From assembly GCF_001989615.1 (NCBI RefSeq), contig NZ_CP019068.1:62001-126000 (forward strand): a stretch of DNA of 64,000 bases. The letters run 5' to 3'. This document shows, one piece after another, positions 57,192-64,000 of the stretch. Position 1 is the stretch's first letter. Every line of letters begins with the position of its first letter. The position numbers and the translations under genes were made by a program. This stretch comes from Halorientalis sp. IM1011. GTDB taxonomy: Archaea > Halobacteriota > Halobacteria > Halobacteriales > Haloarculaceae. The notes beneath the pieces are model-generated. The model made no database searches and was not told the origin of the DNA. It saw only the letters and a list, made by a program, of their open reading frames with translations.

Positions 57192-59627
57192 CTAGTCCGA
57201 GTGGGCGGGAGATCCAAGCTGATCGTTGCCGTCGCTAGAGTCGGTCGCAGCCACCTGATCTCCGTTCGCCGAGAGCAGGCGGCGCTTCGAGTTGAAGACG
57301 ACGATGAGACTACTGATTGCCATCATCACGGCGGCGATCAACGGCGTGATGAGGCCAGCCATCGCCAGTGGGAGCGCGATCGCGTTGTAGCCAGCCGCCC
57401 AGAGAAGGTTCTGTTTGATTCGGCCTCGCGTTTCACTCGCCAGCTCGAAGACCTCGGGAACGGCGTCGAGACGGTCGTCCAGTACTACCGCGTCGGCCGC
57501 CTCGATCGCCAGATCGGTGCTGCTCGAGACAGCGATCCCGAGATCCGCGCTCGCGAGAGCGGGCGCGTCGTTCGTTCCATCGCCGATCATCGTCGTCGTC
57601 CCGCGCTCGCGGAGGCCCTGGACGATCACTTCCTTCGACTCGGGGCGCACGCCTGCGAATACGTGATCGATCGCGGGATGGTTCGCGAACGTCTCGGTCA
57701 TCCGTTCGTCGTCGCCGGTCAGCACGACGATGTCCCGGTCCGCAGCCGCGAGATCGGAAACCACGCGGTCCCAGTTCTCGCGCGGCGTGTCTCGGACCGA
57801 GACGATCCCCTGGACGACACCGTCCCAGGCAACCGCCGTGGGATGAGTCCCCGATTCGTAGGCGTCCGTGACGGCCGCGCCGATCTCCGCTGGAATCGTC
57901 CACTCGTCGGCGCCGAAGGAGTCCGGATGACCGACAACCACGCGAGTATCGTCGACGAGGGCCGACACGGTACGGTCGGCGCTCTCGAAACGCGACACCG
58001 AGCGTGTGGTCGGCGGGGCGGCATCGTCGATCGCAGCGGCGATGGGGTGGCTCGACCGGCGTTCGACGGCGGCCGCCATCGCGAGCACTTCGTCGGAGTC
58101 GTCGCCGACGACGTCCACGAGTTCCATCTCCCCCGTGGTGAGCGTTCCCGTCTTGTCGAACACGACGACTGCGGAGTCGTCGATCTGCTCGAGCACTGAC
58201 TCGTTGAGAACGAGCATGCGATTGTCGGTGGCATCGCGGGTGGCCGCCGCGAGGGCGAGCGGGGTCGCGATACCGAGCGAACACGGACACGAGACCACTA
58301 GCACGGAGACACCGGCCAGTATCGCTGTATTCAGGTCGTTGCCGAGGACGAACCAGCCAGTGGTAGTCAGTGCGGCGAGTCCGAGTACGAACGGAACGAA
58401 CAGTACCGCAAAGCGGTTGACGATGTGCTGGACACCTGTCGCCGAGCTCTTGACGTTCCAGAGGAGTTCGACGAGGCGATCCATCGTGCTGGTGTTTTCT
58501 GGCCCAACTTCGACGACGACCGCATTGTCAGTGAGGATCGACCCGCCGAGTACGGTGTCCCCGACGGATTTCCGTTGCGGGAGCGATTCACCTGTGACGA
58601 GCGCCTCGTCGATCGTGGCCGTTCCGTCGACGATCTGGCCGTCGACTGGGATCCGTTCGCCGGGTTTGACTAACAGCCGGTCGCCGGGCTCACACGCTGC
58701 AATGTCGATGGTTTCGGTGGCCTCGCTGTCGTCGTCGAGCCGGCGTGCCTCCTCGACGCGTGAATCAGTGAGGTCAGCGCGATTCCCGAGCGCAGCGCGT
58801 TTGACCCGTGACTCGAGATGGTTGCCGATAGTGACGATCGCGAGTACCATCACTGCGACGTCGAAGTACGGATCGCGACCGCCCGTGAGGTAGGTGGCCA
58901 GCGAGTAGAGATACGCTGCGAGCACCGCGATGGCGATCAACACGTCCATGTTCGGCCGCCCGACTTTCAGGCTCACGTAGGCCCCGCGGAAGATGGGGTA
59001 TCCGAGCCCGATAACGATGAGTGTGCTCCAGACCGCTAGCGGCCCGAACACCATCGCCTCGACGGTACTCCCGTAGAGGAAGCTCTCGGGATAGATGCCG
59101 AGATACACCGGATAGATGAACAGGACGTAGAGAATCAACACGGGCATCATCAGTACCGCCGCGAGTACTGCACGGTATTTGCCGAACTCGACGCGCGAAC
59201 GCAGCGAGTCGTTTTCCTCGTCGGGATCGCGGGCCTGATAGCCCAGTCGACTGAGTGCCGCAGCGATCGCGTTGCGATCGATCTGGGCGGGATCGTACAC
59301 CACCTGCGCCATTTCGGTCGCGTAGCTCGCACGTGCCTCGTGAACGCCGTCCTCTTCCTCGGCAAGGAGTTCGATGAATCCTTCGCAGGTCTGACAGTGC
59401 ATGCCGTCGATCGAGAGGTAGGCTGTCTCGGCACCCTCGGGGACATCGGGTCGGGAATCCCCGGCCGCGACGCGGTCACGGACGGCCGCAATGGAGAGGT
59501 CGACATCCTCACCGTTGTCGACCAGGCGTGCGACCTCTAGACACCCCCGACAGCAGAACTCGCCGTCGATGGCCTCGTCGATGATTGGGTCTTCGACAGG
59601 GAGGTCACAGAGTGTGCAGGTGGACAT
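57192..59627 (-). CDS. Copper-type heavy-metal P1B ATPase with extra N-terminal metal domain
   Basis: 811 aa. An N-terminal Cys-rich domain (STCTLCDLPVEDPI, EFCCRGCLEVARL) precedes an HMA domain (YLSIDGMHCQTCEGFIELL). The eight-helix core has VSCPCSLGIATPLALA (CPC metal site), actuator TGES (DEALVTGESLPQRK), phosphorylation site VVFDKTGTLTTGEMEL and hinge GDGTNDAPALASADLG. The extra domain is typical of CcoI/FixI-type pumps serving cytochrome oxidase assembly. Start ATG 59627 lies 1 nt after the SafE stop; longer frames are non-homologous. Exports Cu(I) from the cytoplasm. Confidence 0.94.
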   Translation of the reverse strand: MSTCTLCDLPVEDPIIDEAIDGEFCCRGCLEVARLVDNGEDVDLSIAAVRDRVAAGDSRPDVPEGAETAYLSIDGMHCQTCEGFIELLAEEEDGVHEARASYATEMAQVVYDPAQIDRNAIAAALSRLGYQARDPDEENDSLRSRVEFGKYRAVLAAVLMMPVLILYVLFIYPVYLGIYPESFLYGSTVEAMVFGPLAVWSTLIVIGLGYPIFRGAYVSLKVGRPNMDVLIAIAVLAAYLYSLATYLTGGRDPYFDVAVMVLAIVTIGNHLESRVKRAALGNRADLTDSRVEEARRLDDDSEATETIDIAACEPGDRLLVKPGERIPVDGQIVDGTATIDEALVTGESLPQRKSVGDTVLGGSILTDNAVVVEVGPENTSTMDRLVELLWNVKSSATGVQHIVNRFAVLFVPFVLGLAALTTTGWFVLGNDLNTAILAGVSVLVVSCPCSLGIATPLALAAATRDATDNRMLVLNESVLEQIDDSAVVVFDKTGTLTTGEMELVDVVGDDSDEVLAMAAAVERRSSHPIAAAIDDAAPPTTRSVSRFESADRTVSALVDDTRVVVGHPDSFGADEWTIPAEIGAAVTDAYESGTHPTAVAWDGVVQGIVSVRDTPRENWDRVVSDLAAADRDIVVLTGDDERMTETFANHPAIDHVFAGVRPESKEVIVQGLRERGTTTMIGDGTNDAPALASADLGIAVSSSTDLAIEAADAVVLDDRLDAVPEVFELASETRGRIKQNLLWAAGYNAIALPLAMAGLITPLIAAVMMAISSLIVVFNSKRRLLSANGDQVAATDSSDGNDQLGSPAHSD

Positions 59628-59628
59628 G

Positions 59629-60480
59629 TTACGCAACCGCCCCCGAGTCGGCGATCGGTTGATAGTACGGGATGTCGGGCAACGGGAGCATGACGCCAAA
59701 CCGCATGAGCCCCATCGCCAACAGTACGTATCCGAGCCCGATGAACAACACACCGAGTCCATAGTGGACCACCTGTCGCTGGCGGGCGCTCACTGACTGG
59801 ATCACCGTTCCGTAGAGGAACACACTCGGGATCGTCCCGAGGCCGAGCGCGGCGAGCGAGAGGAGGCCATGTACAGGCGAGCCCTGTGCGAACGCGTACA
59901 GGAATGCGGGATAGAGCAGCATACACGGCAACAGTCCATGCAGTGCGCCGAGGCCGACGATGCCGATGCCGTTGACCCAGCGGTCGATCCGTGTCGAGAT
60001 CACTGTGTAGGTTCGCGCGAATACTGATCCGATACCAGTATCGGCAATCACACCTTCGACGGCTCCTTGTTGGTAGCCGGCTACCCGGGTGACTCCCATC
60101 CCGAGGATTGCCACGCCGATACAGATGCCGACGACACCCTGGACTGGCCCGAGAATCCCGGCGAGCCCGATCGTCCCGTAGAGGAGCGCGCCGGCAGTCC
60201 CGAAGACAGCTCCGATGAGGGCGTAGCTCATCGTCCGGCCGAGGTTGAACAGCGTGTGCTGTCGCACTTCAAAGAGGGTGAGTGCGCCCGACCAGCGGTC
60301 GTCGGTTTCCATACGCTCGGCGTAGGTTGCGACGAGCGGTCCGCACATTCCAATACAGTGTGCACCGCCGAGGAGGCCAATCAGAAAAAACACCGCGAGT
60401 CCGTAGCCACTCGCGATGCCGATCTCACTCAGTTGTACTAGAACTGCTGATATCAGACTCACGGCTGGCAAAGCCAGCAT
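59629..60480 (-). CDS. SafE/UreH-like membrane protein linked to copper ATPase
   Basis: 283 aa, six to seven helices. The family motif GLLGGAHCIGMCGPLVATYA (C-x3-C in a helix) near residue 40 is the likely metal-binding site, and GLGALHGLLPCMLLYPAFLYAFA in the second half forms the repeat with a second Cys. Homologues of the sulfite-exporter/UreH type accompany CcoI ATPases in bacteria. Its stop is 1 nt from the ATPase start, so they are one operon. It probably hands over or takes up copper for oxidase maturation (inference). Confidence 0.88.
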   Translation of the reverse strand: MLALPAVSLISAVLVQLSEIGIASGYGLAVFFLIGLLGGAHCIGMCGPLVATYAERMETDDRWSGALTLFEVRQHTLFNLGRTMSYALIGAVFGTAGALLYGTIGLAGILGPVQGVVGICIGVAILGMGVTRVAGYQQGAVEGVIADTGIGSVFARTYTVISTRIDRWVNGIGIVGLGALHGLLPCMLLYPAFLYAFAQGSPVHGLLSLAALGLGTIPSVFLYGTVIQSVSARQRQVVHYGLGVLFIGLGYVLLAMGLMRFGVMLPLPDIPYYQPIADSGAVA

Positions 60481-60552
60481 AGATTAGAGTGTACCACCCG
60501 TCCTGTGTAGTTGGTTTCGGTTCGGGCCGTGACCTCGGGGGTTAGTAACACC

Positions 60553-60562
60553 GTAATATTAC
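60553..60562 (+). promoter_or_regulatory. Palindromic TATA region before mscS
   Basis: GTAATATTAC is a perfect 10-bp palindrome ending 28 nt before ATG 60590, so it fits the TATA position of a leaderless transcript. Confidence 0.55.
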
Positions 60563-60589
60563 TGTCGAGGCCCTGACGCACGTACCAGT

Positions 60590-61468
60590 ATGGTACTACT
60601 CCAGACGGTATCCGTCGATCCACAGCAATATATTCCACCGATCGTGAGCGCGCTCACGACGGCCGTCTTGTTCGTCGTCGCGTTCGCGGTCATCTACTGG
60701 CTCGGGAAGTACTTCCTGTCCCGGACAGTCGAGCGCGGGCTCGAACACCGGGATTTCGATCAAACACTCATCGACCTCGCTGTGAGCACGACCGTCGTCG
60801 TGGTCGCCGTCGTCGCCGCCGCGTTGGCCGCGACGGTCGCGGGCTTCGGTGTCGTCCTCGCGGCGTTCGCGACGCTCGCTGGGGCACTCGCACTGGCGGT
60901 CGGCTTCGCCGCACAGGATATCATCGCGAACTTCGTCGCTGGCGTGTTCATCATTCAGGACGAACCGTTCACGACCGGCGACTGGATCGAGTGGAACGGC
61001 AACTCGGCCGTGGTCCGCGAAGTCCAGCTCAGGGTAACGAAACTCGAGACGTTCGACAACCAGCTCGTCACCGTTCCGAATAGCGACCTCGCCGGCGCTG
61101 CGCTGATCAACAACGAGGCGAACGACGAACGCCGCGTCTCGGTCGGGTTCGGGATCGGATACGAGGACGACATCGAACAGGCCCGTGAGGCGATACTCGA
61201 CGAAGGATCGCGGATCGAGGGCGTGCTGGACGAGCCCGAACCGACCGCGCCCGTGACGGAACTGGGCGACTCGGCCGTCGTGCTTCAGGGCCGAATCTGG
61301 ATCGATCCCGAGGAACACAGTTACGGAGCGGTCCGCGCCCAGTTCCTCGAGGCAGTCAAGGAGCGCTTCGATGCAGACGGGATCGACATGCCGTATCCCA
61401 ACACCGAACTCTCCGGCGGGCTCGAAGTCACGAACGTCGGTGAGATTGAGTCGGGCGCTGACGACTGA
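60590..61468 (+). CDS. MscS-family mechanosensitive ion channel
   Basis: 292 aa. Three N-terminal helices, the pore helix GALALAVGFAAQDIIANFVAG, then the beta domain (FIIQDEPFTTGDWIEWNGNSA, VTKLETFDNQLVTVPNSDLAG) and the C-terminal alpha/beta cage (VGFGIGYEDDIEQAREAIL, VLQGRIWIDPEEHSYGAVRA). Releases solutes after hypo-osmotic shock, a key need for a halophile. Divergent from the SafE/ATPase operon. Confidence 0.95.
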   Translation: MVLLQTVSVDPQQYIPPIVSALTTAVLFVVAFAVIYWLGKYFLSRTVERGLEHRDFDQTLIDLAVSTTVVVVAVVAAALAATVAGFGVVLAAFATLAGALALAVGFAAQDIIANFVAGVFIIQDEPFTTGDWIEWNGNSAVVREVQLRVTKLETFDNQLVTVPNSDLAGAALINNEANDERRVSVGFGIGYEDDIEQAREAILDEGSRIEGVLDEPEPTAPVTELGDSAVVLQGRIWIDPEEHSYGAVRAQFLEAVKERFDADGIDMPYPNTELSGGLEVTNVGEIESGADD

Positions 61469-61751
61469 GCGCGACGTCTCCCAGCGTGACGAACAGGCAG
61501 GGCACCGACTCCTCGTCCGAGGCTGGCTGCCGTCACCGCGACTCCGAGCGTTCGGTCTCGTCGCGGTCGGCGTACTGGTGCTCGTCAAATCGCTCCTTGA
61601 GGACGGGGACTCCACTCGACGAAATTGAACCACAGGTCGTGATAACAATTCCCTTGTAAACGGCCCACACGCACGCTCTATCGCCACTTTGTTATCAGAT
61701 GTTGTAATCGAGCCATAACCATTAGACCGGCAACCGGGAAATTGACCGACG

Positions 61752-63068
61752 ATGGCAACACGCGCTACTATGCAGGATTTGGTCCCGGAGTCGATGGAGG
61801 GCGGTCAGGAGTTCTGGCTGCAGACCTTCGAATCTCTAGTCACCGATCTCCCCGAACCGGCCTTCGTCGTCGACGCGGACGGTGTAATCACGCACTGGAA
61901 CGAGGCAGTCGGCGAGCTACTGGGACTGCCGGCGAGCAAAGCCGTCGGGATGAACGCCTACGACGTATTCGGGACCGAAGGCGAATCCGAAACCCTCGCC
62001 GAGGAAGTGATCCGAACCGGCACTCCCATACGGGAATCCGACTTCCGGTCCGCGGAGCGACCGGACGGGTCGGTTGGGCACGCCCGCGCGGTGGCGGTCC
62101 CCTTGCAGGGCCCCGACGGTGATGCCATCGGCGCAATGGAGCTGTTGGTCGATTTCAGTGATATCGTCGAACAGCGCAAGGAGCTACAGGAACTCCAGTC
62201 ACAGATGGCCGACGACGTCGAATCCGCTGTCGGAGAACTCAGTGACTCGGCCGACGCCGTCACAGCACAGTCCAGCGATATCAGGGACGTCGCCGACGAC
62301 CAGGCCAGTGATCTGGAGGAAGTCCAGTCCGAGGTCTCCGGATTCAGCGCAAGCGTCGAGGAAATCGCCTCCAGCGCCGAGGAAGTGAGCAACCAGAGCA
62401 AACGAACGAAAGACCTCGCCGACGAGTCCGTCGAGACGGCAACCGAAACCATCGAGCGGGTCGAGAAAGCTACCGAATCCGCCGAACAGGTCGCCGAGGA
62501 GACGACAGAACTCCAGTCTCACATCGAGGAAATCGACGAGTTCGTCGAGGTCATCAACGATATCGCCGACCAGACGAACATCCTGGCGCTGAACGCCAAC
62601 ATCGAAGCCGCCCGCAGCGAAGGCAACAACGACGGATTCGCGGTGGTCGCTGACGAGATCAAGGAGTTAGCCAACGAGTCCAAACAGCACGCCGACGAGG
62701 TCGAACGCATCGTCACAGAGGTCAGTGAGATGGCCGACGACACTGTCGAAGGTGTCGAGGCAGCCACGGACGAGATCCAACGCGGGCTCTCGGAGCTGGA
62801 GACGGTGCTCGAAAATCAGGAAGCGATCCGCTCGGCAACGATCGAAACCGACGAGGGGATCAGCGAGATCGCCGAGGCCACCGACGACCAGGCGGCAAGC
62901 GCCGAGGAGATGGCCAGTATGATCGACGACGTCGCCCGCCGGGCCGCTGATATCTCCGACTCGATCGACGAACTGGCAGAAGCCAACGAAACCCAGCATC
63001 AAATGGTGCAGGATCTCGGCGAGAACGTCGAACGCGTCGAACACCAGCTCTCCACGATCACGGAGTGA
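61752..63068 (+). CDS. Soluble methyl-accepting-chemotaxis-type transducer with PAS domain
   Basis: 438 aa, no membrane segment. Residues about 25-140 are a PAS domain (PAFVVDADGVITHWNEAVGELLG). Residues 145-435 are an uninterrupted coiled coil with the highly conserved CheA-contact tip (IADQTNILALNANIEAARSE, FAVVADEIKELANESKQHAD). Methylation-type Glu/Gln repeats flank the tip. It would sense an internal cue such as redox state or light and signal to CheA/CheW, which are not in this window. ATAACC lies about 27 nt before ATG 61752. Confidence 0.95.
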   Translation: MATRATMQDLVPESMEGGQEFWLQTFESLVTDLPEPAFVVDADGVITHWNEAVGELLGLPASKAVGMNAYDVFGTEGESETLAEEVIRTGTPIRESDFRSAERPDGSVGHARAVAVPLQGPDGDAIGAMELLVDFSDIVEQRKELQELQSQMADDVESAVGELSDSADAVTAQSSDIRDVADDQASDLEEVQSEVSGFSASVEEIASSAEEVSNQSKRTKDLADESVETATETIERVEKATESAEQVAEETTELQSHIEEIDEFVEVINDIADQTNILALNANIEAARSEGNNDGFAVVADEIKELANESKQHADEVERIVTEVSEMADDTVEGVEAATDEIQRGLSELETVLENQEAIRSATIETDEGISEIAEATDDQAASAEEMASMIDDVARRAADISDSIDELAEANETQHQMVQDLGENVERVEHQLSTITE

Positions 63069-63171
63069 CGACGGCCCCGTTTCGAAACGTCAGCACAAAA
63101 CTAGTTTTCGCCGTGGTATACGCACCGTTCCCAGCGCAGAGAACTCCGAGCGTTCCACCGTTCCAATTCAA

Positions 63172-63318
63172 TCACAGTTCATACTGTGCTACTTCTGCGG
63201 ACCCACACTCAGGACAGTTCTCGGTCGGGTCGTCGATAGTGGCGCCACAGTGGCGACACTCACAGAATCGACGCCGCTGTCGCTGCCGTGTGACCACTCG
63301 CGTTATCCGTTTGATCAT
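63172..63318 (-). CDS. Small zinc-ribbon protein (48 aa)
   Basis: Basic N-terminus (MIKRITRVVTRQRQRRR) followed by a zinc ribbon with CECRHCG and NCPECGSAE (two C-x2-C knuckles). ATG 63318 is preferred because a TATTTAT box (63345-63351, minus) ends 27 nt upstream. A longer frame from 63402 would span the promoter. No specific function can be given. Confidence 0.75.
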   Translation of the reverse strand: MIKRITRVVTRQRQRRRFCECRHCGATIDDPTENCPECGSAEVAQYEL

Positions 63319-63344
63319 GACTATCGGTGCATGACCGACACGGG

Positions 63345-63351
63345 ATAAATA
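63345..63351 (-). promoter_or_regulatory. TATA box of the zinc-ribbon gene
   Basis: TATTTAT on the minus strand, 27 nt before ATG 63318. The interval 63352-63614 otherwise contains only the palindrome at 63411-63430. Confidence 0.55.
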
Positions 63352-63410
63352 GGCCAGCCAGCCATACCGGAACTGAAAACCACAGGACGGAACGTCGGTC
63401 ACGAAATTCG

Positions 63411-63430
63411 CGTCAGACGTTCGTCTGACG
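63411..63430. repeat. 20-bp inverted repeat CGTCAGAC-GTTC-GTCTGACG
   Basis: Perfect 8-bp arms with a 4-nt centre, between the divergent zinc-ribbon and membrane-protein genes. Candidate operator or RNA hairpin. Confidence 0.5.
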
Positions 63431-63614
63431 GCCCCAGTAGCGCGGGTGGCCTGCTTCCCGGGGGTTTGAGAGACTCCTTGTGTTCAAGACGAGGTGGGGC
63501 TCGGAACGTCACATTTCCCCGAGCCAGTCGGCTGAGGCCTCAGAGTAGTCGCCTGGGACTGGAGTACACTGAATCCAAACGCCGGATACAATCCCGCGTC
63601 GAAATTCCACCAGA

Positions 63615-64000
63615 ATGAAGCGGCAGCCTCGAGCAATACGCCGCACACCCATGGCCCTCCCCGGTGGACTGGCGATCACGACACTCTTCGGCGGTGCGAT
63701 GCTTCTGATCGGCGGCCTCGTGCTCGCCGTGAGCGGCCGATACATCTGGCGAGCGACTGCCGTCCTCCGTGCGACGGAACTCGAGACACTCGACGACGTC
63801 CCAGCCAACACACTCGTCCGAGTCACCGGTGCCATCACTGCGGGCGAGGAAGGAACGCTCGTCGCGCCGTTCAGTGACGTCGACTGCGTCGCACTCCGGT
63901 ACCAGATCGAGGAACGACGGTTGTCAGTTCTCTATTTGCTCCCGTGGTACGTGACAGTTCACGAAGCGACGGCAGCCGTCCCGTTTACGGTTCGAACGGG
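63615..64000 (+). CDS. Membrane-anchored hypothetical protein, cut by the window end
   Basis: At least 128 residues from ATG 63615 (ATG 63651 is an in-frame alternative, starting MALPGGLAITTLFGGAMLL). One N-terminal helix (TTLFGGAMLLIGGLVLAVS) is followed by a beta-rich domain (VRVTGAITAGEEGTLVAPFS, VDCVALRYQIEERR, LPWYVTVHEATAAVPF). The pattern recalls GIDE-type membrane proteins, but the C-terminus is missing and I do not assign a function. Confidence 0.65.
   Translation, partial: MKRQPRAIRRTPMALPGGLAITTLFGGAMLLIGGLVLAVSGRYIWRATAVLRATELETLDDVPANTLVRVTGAITAGEEGTLVAPFSDVDCVALRYQIEERRLSVLYLLPWYVTVHEATAAVPFTVRT

Noticed and set aside
61469-61628. Possible small membrane protein after mscS (ends LVAVGVLVLVKSLLEDG)
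   Set aside because: One hydrophobic stretch is suggestive, but there is no start codon in frame after the mscS stop and no promoter, so a gene is not supported.
1-64000. tRNA, rRNA, CRISPR arrays or a replication origin
   Set aside because: Scanned for cloverleaf-type sequences, regularly spaced repeats and origin-type repeat clusters with Orc1/Cdc6; none seen.

Overview
The window is chromosomal DNA of a halophilic archaeon (class Halobacteria); the genus cannot be fixed from this sequence alone. The evidence is high GC with strongly acidic predicted proteins, many twin-arginine (RR) export signals, haloarchaeal families (HalX, HTH_10/Bat, PadR-like and HxlR-like regulators, DUF1616, DUF354), ATGA start/stop overlaps inside operons, and TATA-like boxes placed about 27 nt before start codons, as expected for leaderless mRNAs. 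I found no tRNA, rRNA or CRISPR array.

Region 1 (1-45 kb) is dominated by a dispersed surface-glycan programme mixed with signalling genes. Sugar-nucleotide enzymes: a Gfo/Idh oxidoreductase coupled to a DegT aminotransferase, an LpxD-like acyltransferase, and a DUF354 epimerase/GT-B-like protein. Assembly and modification: three glycosyltransferases, a GT-C-like membrane protein, two asparagine-synthetase-like amidotransferases that both lack the Cys2 nucleophile, a sulfatase-like enzyme and an alkaline-phosphatase-superfamily hydrolase, and two polysaccharide deacetylases. Exported companions: two Tat-signal beta-helix proteins. Almost every transcription unit of this programme starts with the same box, YTAN-N7-ATAATAA, sometimes nearly identical over more than 20 bp between distant genes. 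Interleaved are a three-gene two-component cassette (HxlR-REC-HalX, REC, REC-HK), other sensor kinases, a large Bat-type regulator, a halolysin-like protease and an uncharacterised three-gene operon.

Region 2 (about 45.9-57.2 kb) is an accessory block bordered and littered with decayed insertion sequences: an IS630 relic with recognisable terminal repeats lying inside a TnpB relic, and an IS6 fragment. It carries an apparent catabolic module: IclR regulator, class III CoA-transferase, MalEFGK-type ABC importer, CitE-like lyase and an AstE/AspA-like deacylase. The suggested job is import of a compound that is deacylated and/or activated with CoA and split by the lyase.

Region 3 (57.2-64 kb) returns to housekeeping and stress functions: a copper P-type ATPase with a SafE-like partner, an MscS channel, a soluble chemotaxis transducer, a small zinc ribbon and a truncated membrane protein at the right edge.
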